A stretch of DNA of 64,000 bases, taken from NCBI GenBank assembly GCA_902779875.1, contig CACZCX010000011.1, positions 1-64,000 on the forward strand. Direction: 5' to 3'. Below the pieces are notes generated by a model that was not told the origin of the DNA, did no database searches, and saw nothing but the letters and a program-made list of their open reading frames with translations. This DNA comes from an uncultured Bacteroidales bacterium. Lineage in GTDB: Bacteria > Bacteroidota > Bacteroidia > Bacteroidales > Bacteroidaceae. The translations under genes and the position numbers were made by a program. Each line of letters starts with the position of its first letter. Position 1 is the stretch's first letter. Shown piece by piece: positions 16,645 to 25,657 of the stretch.

Positions 16645-18441
16645 TCAGAAAAGTTTTTGGATAAGGTCCGGACGGCCCATGCGTTTGAGCTCGGCTATGA
16701 GACGGTGACGCTGGGCCGGGTCGTACCAGAAAAAGAACTGGCGCTGGGCCTGCTTGTCGCGGTCGGTACGGGCGGTGTAGACAGGCTGCATGGTATAGGG
16801 ATTGATGCCCGTGTAGAATATCTCGGTGCTCAGGGTCATGGGAGTTGGCGTAAAGTCCTGAATCTGCTCCAGACGGAAATTGAGCTGCTTGGTCTGTATG
16901 GCGAGTTCGGCCATATCGACCTCGGTACAGCCGGGATGGCTGCTTATGAAATAGGGTATGAGCTGTTGGCGCAGTCCGTTCTCCCGGTTAATTCTGTCAA
17001 ATGTTTTCTTGAACTGTGAGAACTGCAGGAACGAGGGCTTGCGCATGAGGGCCAGGACCGAGTCCTGGGTATGCTCGGGCGCCACCTTGAGGCGGCCGCT
17101 TACATGCTTGGTAATAAGCTCCCTGGAATATTCCATGTGTGACTTGTCGGCCTTGGGGTCGGGGTCGCGGTACTGCAGTATGTCATAACGTATGCCGCTG
17201 CCTATACAGCTTTTCTTGACTCCCTTGACCTTATCGGCCTCACGATATAGATCGATGAGTGCGGTGAGGTCAGTGTTCAGGTTGGGGCAGACCTTGGGCG
17301 TAAGGCAGGTGGGGCGCTTGCACTTGGCGCAGAGCTTCTTGTCACGGCCGCCTGTGCCGTACATATTGGCCGACGGTCCTCCCAGGTCCGATATGTACCC
17401 CTTGAAATCCTCCATCTGCACTACCTGACGCAGCTCCCTGAGGATGCTCTCCTTGCTGCGGCTCACTATCTGCTTGCCCTGATGGGCCGATATGGTGCAG
17501 AACGAGCAGCCTCCGTAACATCCGCGGTGGATGGTGATGGAGTGGCGTATCATCTCATAGGCGGGTATGCGCTTGCCGTTGTAGCGGGGATGGGGCAGAC
17601 GGGTATAGGGCAGGTCATAGACGGCATCGAGTTCCTGCGTGGTAAGGGGCGGATAGGGTGGGTTGACCACCATAAAACGGTTACCGGAGGGCTGTATGAT
17701 GCGGTGAGCCTCAATCATGTTTGACTCCTCCTCAATGATGCGGAAATTGGCGGCTTGGGCACGCTTATCCTTGAGGCACTGTTCATGTGATGCCAGTACC
17801 TTGTCACGGTCGGTTATGCCGCCGGGCACCTCACGGCACATGAAAGCGGTCTGGGGCAGGGTGAGCAGATCCTCGGGCCTACCCTGGCTAAGGGCATCGG
17901 CCAGGGCAATGGTCACCTTCTCGCCCATGCCGTAGGTCAGGTAATCGGCACCGCTCAGTTCCAGAATGTTGGGTAGGAGCTTGTCCTGCCAATAGTCGTA
18001 ATGGGTGAAACGGCGGAGTGAGGCCTCAATGCCGCCAAGCACCACAGGCACATGGGGGAACAGTTTCTTGAGTGCCTTGGTATATACAATGGATGGGTAC
18101 TCCGGACGTCCCGTATGACGGCCGTCGGGGGTGTAGGCATCCTCGGCACGAAGGCGCTTGCCGGCGGTGTAGCGGTTCACCATGGAGTCCATGGCGCCGG
18201 CCGACACTCCAAAGAACAGGCGGGGCTCGCCCAGCTTCTTGAAGTCGCGCAGGTCATCCTGCCAGTTGGGTTGGGGTACGATGGCCACCTTATAGCCGTG
18301 AGCCTCCAGGACACGGCCAATCACGGCACTGCCGAATGAGGGGTGATCCACATAGGCATCGCCGCTAAAGAGTATCACGTCAAGCTGGTCCCAGCCCAGA
18401 CGCTCACACTCCTTCTTGGTTGTAGGCAGCCACTGAGCCAT
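16645..18441 (-). CDS. YgiQ-family radical SAM protein
   Basis: This 598-residue protein matches the YgiQ (UPF0313) family. The N-terminal part (MAQWLPTTKKECERLGWDQLDV, shown in pieces) is a B12-binding-like fold. The radical SAM core has CYGGCSFC, the CX3CX2C iron-sulfur motif, at about residue 310. A conserved ISDLGGPSANMYG and a Cys-rich CAKCKRPTC segment follow. The reaction is not established for the family. It is the last gene of a minus-strand run and starts four bases after the stop of the 107-residue gene, so the two are likely cotranscribed. Confidence 0.9.
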   Translation of the reverse strand: MAQWLPTTKKECERLGWDQLDVILFSGDAYVDHPSFGSAVIGRVLEAHGYKVAIVPQPNWQDDLRDFKKLGEPRLFFGVSAGAMDSMVNRYTAGKRLRAEDAYTPDGRHTGRPEYPSIVYTKALKKLFPHVPVVLGGIEASLRRFTHYDYWQDKLLPNILELSGADYLTYGMGEKVTIALADALSQGRPEDLLTLPQTAFMCREVPGGITDRDKVLASHEQCLKDKRAQAANFRIIEEESNMIEAHRIIQPSGNRFMVVNPPYPPLTTQELDAVYDLPYTRLPHPRYNGKRIPAYEMIRHSITIHRGCYGGCSFCTISAHQGKQIVSRSKESILRELRQVVQMEDFKGYISDLGGPSANMYGTGGRDKKLCAKCKRPTCLTPKVCPNLNTDLTALIDLYREADKVKGVKKSCIGSGIRYDILQYRDPDPKADKSHMEYSRELITKHVSGRLKVAPEHTQDSVLALMRKPSFLQFSQFKKTFDRINRENGLRQQLIPYFISSHPGCTEVDMAELAIQTKQLNFRLEQIQDFTPTPMTLSTEIFYTGINPYTMQPVYTARTDRDKQAQRQFFFWYDPAQRHRLIAELKRMGRPDLIQKLF

Positions 18442-18445
18442 CTCC

Positions 18446-18769
18446 TTATTTTGCAGGAGCGGGTTCGGGGTTCTCCTTATTCCACTTCTCGTAGAGGGCT
18501 ATGAGGTTTCTCAGTCCGAAAGCCTTCATGTCACGATGGTAGATGACGTCTATGCAGAGGTCCAGCAGCTGCTTGTCAGAGCCCTGCGGCGTGGTGAGAA
18601 GGGAGCGGATGTTGAGCTTGAGCTTGTCAAGTGCCTGCTCGGTAACTATTCCGTTGCTGTCAACCAGCAGCTGGAAGAGTGAGAACTGACGGATCGTGTT
18701 GAGATTCTCGTCCGATACGCTGATACTGCGTGTTCCCGATTCATTTGCCTGAATTTGATACATAGCCAT
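18446..18769 (-). CDS. Small conserved protein of unknown function
   Basis: This 107-residue protein has no signal peptide or membrane segment. It is hydrophilic and mostly helical, with a Pro-rich end (KENPEPAPAK). I do not recognise a family. It starts seven bases after the upstream amidase stop and ends four bases before ygiQ, so it belongs to the same transcript. The tight spacing and the lack of any overlapping better ORF support it as real. Confidence 0.75.
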   Translation of the reverse strand: MAMYQIQANESGTRSISVSDENLNTIRQFSLFQLLVDSNGIVTEQALDKLKLNIRSLLTTPQGSDKQLLDLCIDVIYHRDMKAFGLRNLIALYEKWNKENPEPAPAK

Positions 18770-18776
18770 GAGGTTT

Positions 18777-21665
18777 TTATTTGTCAGTCAAATATTTGAG
18801 CGCACCTTTCATGATGCGGTCCCTCTCCTTGTCCGATTCTATGGTCTCAAAGGGGAATCCCATCGTGAGGGTGCCGTATGTACGGTCTTTATATCCTATT
18901 GCGGCGGGCAGGTTGCTTTCGGCATAGCTTATGAGCACCTGGGCGCCACGTCCTGCGGGGCTGAGCACATCGGGCCTGACGGCTCCGAAGATGGTCTCAT
19001 CGGCCCTGCGTTTTATGGTGGTCTTGCTGCGCAGGCCCCTGATGGCGGAGTGGGTGGCCGACGGCAGTGGACCCTCCCAGCGGTAATGCAGCACGCTGGC
19101 CGTAAAGAGCTCGTCCTTGAGGTCCGATATCATATCGGCACCTACATATGAGCCGCTTGTCAGTAGACGGCCGCCGTGATTGAGATAGACCTCGACCTGA
19201 TGCTGCAGCCTGTCGGGGAATGTGGAGTAGTCCTTATGGAATACGGTGTCCTGGGCTGTGCGTTTCTGGAGTCCCAGGATGAGGTCCACCACCTGGTAGT
19301 CATCCAACCTGACATCACCGTCTATGACCGATTCGCGGCTGCATGACAGGAACGACCAGCCGGCCTGGGCTATGGACTTGCCGTGCAGGACAGGGTAGTC
19401 AAAGGTGTTGCCTGCAAGCAGACGGCCGGCCAGGCTGTCATCGCCGATTCCGAGCGATACCTCCTCCTCGGAGTCAATGGAGTCACGTGCGAATATCTGC
19501 TGTACGCCGGTCAGGATGGGGGAGCGCATATACTGTACGCCGGGGTCGGTGAGTATGTCGAATCCCTGGGTGCTGTCGGTCTCAACGGTCTCGGGAGCGC
19601 TCAGGCGCTGGAATCCGTTCACTATCAGGACACGGCCCTTGGAGTCCGATGCCAGATAGGCTGCCAGGGTCTCGGAGGGCATGCTCTGTCCACCTTCGTT
19701 GACGGCTGTCACCTTGAACCGGTAGAGGCGGTCCTTCTCCACGTTGAAACTCAGGCTGTTATCACGGGTGAACGTGCCTGCATCGAACCCGTTGTCATCG
19801 ATCGCGGCATATACTATGTAGCCACGGGGCTCTGCCGTGGGTTCCATGGTGTCGGTCACCGCTTTCCATGAGAGGGAAAGGGTGCTGCTGCCCTGCTGCT
19901 TTACCGTGAAGTGGTCAACCGGCAGGGGCTGTACCACATAGCTGCGGTCATGCATGAAACTCACGTAACGGAGTATGGACTTGTATATGGAGCGTGATGC
20001 GGTAAAGCGGAAATTGGGGTTGAGAGCCAGCTTGACATCGGTGTAGTTCTGGTGTGAGAGCAGCTCCAGGAGCATGGAGAGTATCTGGGGCTCGCGGCTC
20101 TCGCAGTAGTTCTTGTCCCAGATGCCGCGGTATATCCACTCACGACCGATGGCGGGCTCAAGGTCGCGGCGCAGACCTGCCAGCACCATGTCGGTGAGGT
20201 CACGGCTTATCTCGCGCGAATGACCTTCGCCGAGCAGACCCTTGTTGAAATCAGTGGTGCAGATGCCCAGAGAGCCGTATATGGTGTCACCGTAGGTGTA
20301 TCCGGCATCGGTATGGAGCGCAAAATAGAGCTCCAGAGGCACGCCCAGACCTGGGTTGGCCTTGTTGAATATGGAGCCGCCCGATATCCAGTTGGCTACA
20401 TAGGGACGTGTCCAGATATCCTCGCGGTAGTCATCGGCCCCGCTGTACTTGCTGTATACGCTGTCGGGTGCGCCGGCGTAACGGGTGTAGTAACGGGCGC
20501 CCATGTTATAACGCGGAGCGGTGATCTCAAGCCCCTCACGTATCTCGGTGGCCATGCCGCCTCCCAGTCTTACGGCATCGGCACTGACGGTTCCGTGCAT
20601 CTCGCTGCTGTTGTCCAGGCTTATCATGCCCTGCGGACTCTTGCCTTTCCTGAAATGGAAGGTGCCCAGATAGACCCAGGTGCCGCCGCCCATCTGCTGG
20701 TTCACCCTGAAGGTGGTGGAACCGCCGGTGTGGAACACTATGTATCGGGCGTCATCCACGCTTGTGGAGTCTGACTGGTAGGTCACATATACCCCGTAGT
20801 CACCGTCCTCAGGGACATCGGGAATCCAGAATGCGGTCGATATGGGCAGGCCCGGACCGCTGCCGGCCTGTGCCCTGCGGGTGGTGAGAGCCAGGCTGTC
20901 GGGCAGTATGCGTACGGAGTCGGCAGAGTAGCCGCCGGCGATGCTGTTGCCCCAGATGCCGTCCTCGCGGTAGTCGTTTGAACGGCAGCTTACCGTGACG
21001 CTTTGGGTCTGCCAGTCGCGCTCACGGGCCGTATAGACCACGGCGCCCGCGTTCTCGAGCATCGGAATTATATAAGGATAGGCGAATGACTGTGTCAGGA
21101 GGTCTTCACGTGTGCAGTAGAGCGACGGGCGCTGCCACTCCCAGAGCGTGTCTCCGTTGTCATAGTAGAGTCCGTGGCTGGGGGTCACGAACATATGGAT
21201 GTTGTCAAGACCCTTGCCGGGCGTGTAGATGGCGCTCTCGTTCCTGACCCACGGCTTGCCGTCATACCAGGTCTCGTTCCAGAGGCCGGCCTGACTCATG
21301 TTGCGGCGGGCCCAGTTGGGTATGAGCTTCTCTATGGTCTTGCCGCCGGTGTGGATCTGCAGACTCCAGCGGCGTATGTCACCGGGCAGGTCACGGCGCA
21401 GTCCGGCGTAGATGGAGTCTATGAGTTCGTGACGGAACAGCTGGTAACTGAAATTCTGGTTCAGGTATATGTCCAGACGGCGTCCGTTGCGGTTTATGTC
21501 GGTGCGCTCTATCTTGAGGGTCTTGAGGTCGAACTCGCCCTGGTACTGCTCAAAGTGCTCTTTGACCTTGGTACGTATAGCAGCATTGCCCGTCTGAGCC
21601 GATAAGCTGCATACGGACAACACTGCGGCAAGCGCCGCCATTAGAGGTCGCACAAGCCGGAACAT
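18777..21665 (-). CDS. Exported N-acetylmuramoyl-L-alanine amidase-like protein with golvesin-type insert
   Basis: This 962-residue protein has a signal peptide (first 23 residues). An amidase_3-like fold seems split: an opening motif TPSHGLYY at about 161-168 and a later ALHTDAG at about 449-455, both with candidate zinc His. Between them (about 265-370) is a golvesin/xanthan-lyase-like beta domain (GDYGVYVTYQSD, WVYLGTFHF). A fibronectin III-like domain (about 620-715) and a C-terminal domain follow. Similar Bacteroidetes proteins are often labelled xanthan lyase, but the amidase signature points to peptidoglycan. It is the middle gene of a five-gene minus-strand run. Confidence 0.7.
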   Translation of the reverse strand: MFRLVRPLMAALAAVLSVCSLSAQTGNAAIRTKVKEHFEQYQGEFDLKTLKIERTDINRNGRRLDIYLNQNFSYQLFRHELIDSIYAGLRRDLPGDIRRWSLQIHTGGKTIEKLIPNWARRNMSQAGLWNETWYDGKPWVRNESAIYTPGKGLDNIHMFVTPSHGLYYDNGDTLWEWQRPSLYCTREDLLTQSFAYPYIIPMLENAGAVVYTARERDWQTQSVTVSCRSNDYREDGIWGNSIAGGYSADSVRILPDSLALTTRRAQAGSGPGLPISTAFWIPDVPEDGDYGVYVTYQSDSTSVDDARYIVFHTGGSTTFRVNQQMGGGTWVYLGTFHFRKGKSPQGMISLDNSSEMHGTVSADAVRLGGGMATEIREGLEITAPRYNMGARYYTRYAGAPDSVYSKYSGADDYREDIWTRPYVANWISGGSIFNKANPGLGVPLELYFALHTDAGYTYGDTIYGSLGICTTDFNKGLLGEGHSREISRDLTDMVLAGLRRDLEPAIGREWIYRGIWDKNYCESREPQILSMLLELLSHQNYTDVKLALNPNFRFTASRSIYKSILRYVSFMHDRSYVVQPLPVDHFTVKQQGSSTLSLSWKAVTDTMEPTAEPRGYIVYAAIDDNGFDAGTFTRDNSLSFNVEKDRLYRFKVTAVNEGGQSMPSETLAAYLASDSKGRVLIVNGFQRLSAPETVETDSTQGFDILTDPGVQYMRSPILTGVQQIFARDSIDSEEEVSLGIGDDSLAGRLLAGNTFDYPVLHGKSIAQAGWSFLSCSRESVIDGDVRLDDYQVVDLILGLQKRTAQDTVFHKDYSTFPDRLQHQVEVYLNHGGRLLTSGSYVGADMISDLKDELFTASVLHYRWEGPLPSATHSAIRGLRSKTTIKRRADETIFGAVRPDVLSPAGRGAQVLISYAESNLPAAIGYKDRTYGTLTMGFPFETIESDKERDRIMKGALKYLTDK

Positions 21666-21693
21666 GTCACGAAATCACTGGGATTGCTGTGGC

Positions 21694-21966
21694 TTATTTC
21701 TTAAGCTTGGTGAGCTTGTCAATGACCTCGGATATGCTCTTCTGGAAGTCCTTGACCAGCTGGCTGTAGTATTTCTTGGCATTACCGGGCTCAGTGTGGC
21801 TGATGCGGGTAATGAATTCGTTGTCTATACGGAGAAGGTCAACGATGAGCTTCTCGGCCTCGTCCTTGTTTGTGCCGGGAACGAGCTCCTTATATATGAG
21901 GCACTCGGTGAAAATATCACCAATTACATAACTGATGTCTCTCTTGAGGTGTCTGCGACTTGCCAT
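21694..21966 (-). CDS. Small conserved Bacteroidetes protein of unknown function
   Basis: This 90-residue protein is helical and charged, with a basic N-terminus (MASRRHLKRDISYVIGDIF, part) and a Lys-rich coiled end (SEVIDKLTKLKK). No signal or membrane segment is seen. It resembles small Bacteroidetes proteins of unknown role that sit next to lipid kinase or cell-wall genes. The link to peptidoglycan is inferred only from its neighbours. Confidence 0.7.
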   Translation of the reverse strand: MASRRHLKRDISYVIGDIFTECLIYKELVPGTNKDEAEKLIVDLLRIDNEFITRISHTEPGNAKKYYSQLVKDFQKSISEVIDKLTKLKK

Positions 21967-21996
21967 AGTGGTGTGTTTTATTGTTCATGCGAAAAT

Positions 21997-22027
21997 AAGA
22001 ATTAATTCTCAATTATTCTCACGCAGG
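21997..22027. repeat. Partial GAATTGA-type element at the lipid kinase stop
   Basis: GAATTAATTCTCAATTATTC followed by TCACGCAGG resembles half of the palindromes at 418 and 26475, including the ACGCAGG centre. The minus-strand TGA of the kinase gene lies inside it, so the element provides the stop. Confidence 0.5.
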
Positions 22028-22915
22028 TATTATGAAACTGATTGCCTGGGGCAGAATCTCCACATGGAAGTCGTTGCCGGCCAGCATCTCACCGTCCAGA
22101 CAGAGCTCAATCTCCTTGTCGGAGTGGATATCGACGGTCTTGGCCTGGCGGTATATGAAGTGACCGCTGGTCTTGGGGTCATCCAGATGTTTTCCGGCGG
22201 TATATACGGGCAGGAGGCCCAGGAATCCGAACAGCGTGGTGGTCTTGCAATAGCAGACCTCGATCAGGCCGTCATCGTTCTTGGCGCGGGGTGAGCAGAA
22301 AAACTCGCCGCCCACGTGGTTGTTGTTGCCGAGGGTGCAGAGCAGCATGCGCTTGCCTGGGTTGAGCACCTCACCGTCGGCCGATACTTTGATGGCGTTG
22401 AAACGGGCGCAGAATATGGCTTTTACGATACCCCAACGGTAGGGGTTCTTGTTACCCTTGCGGCTCAGTTTGTTTGCGGTCGATGCAACTACCGAGTCAA
22501 ATCCGAAGTTGCAGACGTTGATCGAGTATCGGTCCTCATTTACCTTGAGTATATCGATCTTATGGGGTGTGCCGTTTACTATGTCCTTCACGCTCAGGAA
22601 ATCCTTTCCGGCGTAGTACTTTATGAAGTCGTTACCGCTTCCGTATGCAAGGACGGCCATGTGCTTGTTTGAGGCTCCTACCATGCCGGTGGCAACCTCG
22701 TTGATGGTGCCGTCGCCTCCGCATGCCACGAAACATGTCTCTTTTTCAGGGTTTTCTATACAATATTCCTTTACAAACTGGGTTGCGCTTTTCTCGGCGG
22801 TAGTCTTGTAAATCTCAAAGTCAATCTTGTTGTCCAGTTTATCAATCTCGTCCTCAATCACTTGAGCGTTGCCAATCTTGCTTGGCTCGTTGTTAATAAT
22901 GAAGCAGTAGTGCAT
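22019..22915 (-). CDS. Diacylglycerol kinase-family lipid kinase
   Basis: This 298-residue protein matches the YegS/DagK lipid kinase family. The nucleotide loop CGGDGTINEVATGM (about 64-77) is present. GSGNDFIKYY (about 92-101) is the second conserved motif. It would phosphorylate diacylglycerol or a related lipid at the membrane, which fits its place in a run with a peptidoglycan amidase. It heads the run and has a promoter upstream. The stop lies in a partial GAATTGA-type element. Confidence 0.9.
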   Translation of the reverse strand: MHYCFIINNEPSKIGNAQVIEDEIDKLDNKIDFEIYKTTAEKSATQFVKEYCIENPEKETCFVACGGDGTINEVATGMVGASNKHMAVLAYGSGNDFIKYYAGKDFLSVKDIVNGTPHKIDILKVNEDRYSINVCNFGFDSVVASTANKLSRKGNKNPYRWGIVKAIFCARFNAIKVSADGEVLNPGKRMLLCTLGNNNHVGGEFFCSPRAKNDDGLIEVCYCKTTTLFGFLGLLPVYTAGKHLDDPKTSGHFIYRQAKTVDIHSDKEIELCLDGEMLAGNDFHVEILPQAISFIIPA

Positions 22916-22948
22916 GTGTCAATAAGTTATGTTCCAAAACAAACGGCG

Positions 22949-22977
22949 CAAAGGTAATTAAAATTTGTAAAATACAA
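22949..22977 (-). promoter_or_regulatory. Promoter of the lipid kinase run
   Basis: On the minus strand TTG, 18 bases, then TACCTTTG (22949-22956). The -7 box is exact and 33 bases before the ATG. It probably drives the kinase, the 90-residue gene and the genes beyond. Confidence 0.6.
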
Positions 22978-23019
22978 CTCTAATGCATATCTTAGCCGTG
23001 AAATATAGATACGTTTTGT

Positions 23020-23865
23020 ATGAAAAAAGTAACTATCGCACTGATTATTACGCTATTTGCCGCAGGTTCGGCAAAGGCTCTGAAACCCATACAGACTGAA
23101 GGTTTTGACAAATACAGGAACAGTATCAAGCTGGATCTTGCATCGACTTCCCTGCTTTCTCCTCAGGTTGAGTGGGAATACATGTCGGATTCCCGTCTCA
23201 AGATAGGAGCATTCGGAAAGGCCTACATAACCAACCGTAGCACGTTCTCGACACAGTTTGAGAGTAAGGAGGTTGCACCTAAGACCGTGGTTCTCAACGG
23301 CAGTAAGTATGACGTGAACTGGAACAACAGTCCCCACAGAATGTACGGTGAGGTGCAGAAAGACGGCGAGACCTATGAGGTCCGCTGGGACCGTCGTTAC
23401 ACCGGTGTCATGTTAGGCCCCCAGGCACGTTTCTATATGGGAAAAAAACCTGACAGAGGATTCTATTTCATATCCAAGATAGGATTGGGCCTGTTCCAGG
23501 AATCTTTCGATGTGTTCATGGGCAAGTACTCACTGGATGAGCAGCAAAGACAGAAAACCAGGATAAACAATGAACGGCAGGCCGCCCAGGCTGCAGGCCA
23601 GAGCTACTCGGAGCCTGAATGGGAATGGGGCGGCTGGAAGAAAGCCGGTAACGAGAAGAGTGATTTCAAGTGGGCAGTCGGAGCAGGTGCTGGTCTTGGC
23701 GTCCAGGGCTGGTTCGACCGCAATTCACACTGGGGTTATGACATCCACTGCCTTGCCAAGTACGTCTACGGCAAGGTCGATGAGGAGGAACACAGCCAGT
23801 GGGAATGGTTCCTGGGCCCCGGATTCATCCTGGACTATAACGCCTCGATAGTATTCCGCTTCTGA
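23020..23865 (+). CDS. Predicted outer-membrane protein of unknown function
   Basis: This 281-residue protein has a signal peptide (MKKVTIALIITLFAAGSAKA). Short beta-rich segments with alternating aromatic residues and a terminal SIVFRF suggest a small beta-barrel. A charged Gln/Glu-rich stretch (DEQQRQKTRINNERQAAQAA, about 168-187) could be a periplasmic or surface loop. I do not recognise a named family. It is divergent from the lipid kinase. A -7-like sequence overlaps its start region, and a terminator follows. Confidence 0.65.
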   Translation: MKKVTIALIITLFAAGSAKALKPIQTEGFDKYRNSIKLDLASTSLLSPQVEWEYMSDSRLKIGAFGKAYITNRSTFSTQFESKEVAPKTVVLNGSKYDVNWNNSPHRMYGEVQKDGETYEVRWDRRYTGVMLGPQARFYMGKKPDRGFYFISKIGLGLFQESFDVFMGKYSLDEQQRQKTRINNERQAAQAAGQSYSEPEWEWGGWKKAGNEKSDFKWAVGAGAGLGVQGWFDRNSHWGYDIHCLAKYVYGKVDEEEHSQWEWFLGPGFILDYNASIVFRF

Positions 23866-23893
23866 CCTTTATCGGTACAATAAGGCTTTTTTA
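23866..23893 (+). terminator. Probable terminator
   Basis: CCTT with a one-base bulge and AT pairs with ATAAGG, followed by CTTTTTT, directly after the stop of the outer-membrane gene. Confidence 0.55.
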
Positions 23894-23931
23894 CAAAGTA
23901 TTTAAGCTTTAGGTTTGTGAGGTTGCGCATT

Positions 23932-23962
23932 TTTGACGAAATTTGCGCGACCTTTACTTTTA
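23932..23962 (+). promoter_or_regulatory. Promoter of pfp
   Basis: TTTG (23932-23935), 19 bases, then TACTTTTA (23955-23962), one base from the -7 consensus. The ATG is 36 bases further on. The spacing is ideal for the Bacteroidetes sigma factor. Confidence 0.6.
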
Positions 23963-23998
23963 GTATAAGTATCATTAATAAACATATAACACTTAACG

Positions 23999-25648
23999 AT
24001 GAGTACAAAAAGCGCATTGCAGATTGCCCGCGCCGCTTACCAGCCTAAACTTCCCCAGGCTCTTCGCGGTGCTCTTAAGGCTGTAGAGGGTGCTCCCACA
24101 CAGTCAGTAGCTGATCAGGAAGAGGTAAAGAAGCTCTTCCCCAACACATACGGAATGCCGTACCTCAAGTTCGAGCCTACTGAGGGTTCAGTTGCCAAGA
24201 AGACCCTGAATGCAGGTGTAATCCTTTCAGGTGGTCAGGCTCCCGGCGGACACAACGTTATTGCCGGTCTGTTTGACGGTCTCAAGAAGCTCAACCCCGC
24301 CAACAAGCTCTACGGTTTCATCCTTGGCCCCGGCGGTCTGGTTGACCACAACTACATGGAGCTCACAGCCGATATCATTGACGAGTACCGCAACACCGGC
24401 GGTTTCGATATCATCGGTTCAGGCCGTACCAAGCTGGAGAAGAAGGACCAGTTCGACAAGGGTCTGGAGATCCTCAAGGCTCTTGACATCAAGGCTCTGG
24501 TTATCATCGGCGGTGATGATTCAAACACCAATGCATGCGTTCTGGCTGAGTACTACAAGGCTATCGGCGCAGGTGTTCAGGTAATCGGCTGCCCCAAGAC
24601 CATCGACGGTGACCTCAAGAACTCAGAGATCGAGACCTCATTCGGTTTCGATACCGCTACCAAGGTTTACTCAGAGATTATCGGTAACATTGAGCGTGAC
24701 TGCAACTCAGCCCGCAAGTACTGGCACTTTATCAAGCTGATGGGCCGTTCAGCCAGCCACGTAACTCTGGAGTGCGCCCTGCAGACCCAGCCTAACATCA
24801 CCCTGATCGGTGAGGAGGTTGAGGCCAAGAACCAGACTCTCGATGATATCGTAACATATATCGCTCAGGTTGTTGCCGACCGTGCTGCACGCGGCATGAA
24901 CTTCGGTACCGTTCTGGTTCCCGAGGGCCTGATCGAGTTCATCCCCGCCATCAAGAAGCTTATCGCCGAGCTCAATGACGTTCTCGCTGCCAACCAGGCT
25001 GAGTTCGACATGATCCAGGCCGATAAGAAGATCCAGTACATAGTTAGCAAGCTGTCTGCCGCCAACGCAGCTATATTCAAGAGCCTGCCCGAGAGCGTAA
25101 GCCGTCAGCTGGCCCTGGAGCGTGACCCGCACGGAAACGTTCAGGTATCTCTGATTGAGACCGAGCAGCTGCTGGCCGATATGGTAGGCGTTAAGCTCGC
25201 TGAGTGGAAGAAGGATGGCAAGTATCTGGGCAAGTACGCTACCCAGCATCACTTCTGCGGTTACGAGGGCCGTTGCGCAGCTCCTTCAAACTTTGATGCT
25301 GACTACTGCTACAGCCTTGGTTACAACGCATCAATGCTGATCGCTGCCGGCAAGACCGGTTACATGTCATCAATCAAGAACACAGTCGCTCCTGCTGACC
25401 AATGGATCGCAGGTGGTATACCTATCACCATGATGATGAACATGGAGAAGCGTAACGGTGAGATGAAGCCCGTTATCCGCAAGGCTCTCGTTGAGCTGGA
25501 CGGCGCTCCCTTCAAGGAGTTCGTAAAGCATCGTGCAGAGTGGGCTCGTGAGACCTGCTTTGTATATCCCGGTCCTATCCAGTACTTTGGCCCGACCGAG
25601 GTTTGCGACCAGCCTACCATCACTCTCAAGCTCGAGAACAAGAAGTAA
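23999..25648 (+). CDS. pfp: Diphosphate-fructose-6-phosphate 1-phosphotransferase (PPi-PFK)
   Basis: This 549-residue protein is of the long PPi-PFK type. It phosphorylates fructose 6-phosphate with pyrophosphate, reversibly, in glycolysis. Visible motifs: GGQAPGGHNV (phosphate-binding loop), IIGGDDSNTNA (Asp where ATP enzymes have Gly, a PPi mark), PKTIDGDLKN (catalytic TIDGD) and MGRSASHVTLE. The codon choice is uniform and biased, as in well-expressed genes. A GH25 gene starts nine bases after its stop, an odd partner that may be read from the same transcript. Confidence 0.95.
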   Translation: MSTKSALQIARAAYQPKLPQALRGALKAVEGAPTQSVADQEEVKKLFPNTYGMPYLKFEPTEGSVAKKTLNAGVILSGGQAPGGHNVIAGLFDGLKKLNPANKLYGFILGPGGLVDHNYMELTADIIDEYRNTGGFDIIGSGRTKLEKKDQFDKGLEILKALDIKALVIIGGDDSNTNACVLAEYYKAIGAGVQVIGCPKTIDGDLKNSEIETSFGFDTATKVYSEIIGNIERDCNSARKYWHFIKLMGRSASHVTLECALQTQPNITLIGEEVEAKNQTLDDIVTYIAQVVADRAARGMNFGTVLVPEGLIEFIPAIKKLIAELNDVLAANQAEFDMIQADKKIQYIVSKLSAANAAIFKSLPESVSRQLALERDPHGNVQVSLIETEQLLADMVGVKLAEWKKDGKYLGKYATQHHFCGYEGRCAAPSNFDADYCYSLGYNASMLIAAGKTGYMSSIKNTVAPADQWIAGGIPITMMMNMEKRNGEMKPVIRKALVELDGAPFKEFVKHRAEWARETCFVYPGPIQYFGPTEVCDQPTITLKLENKK

Positions 25649-25657
25649 TCCCAGGAT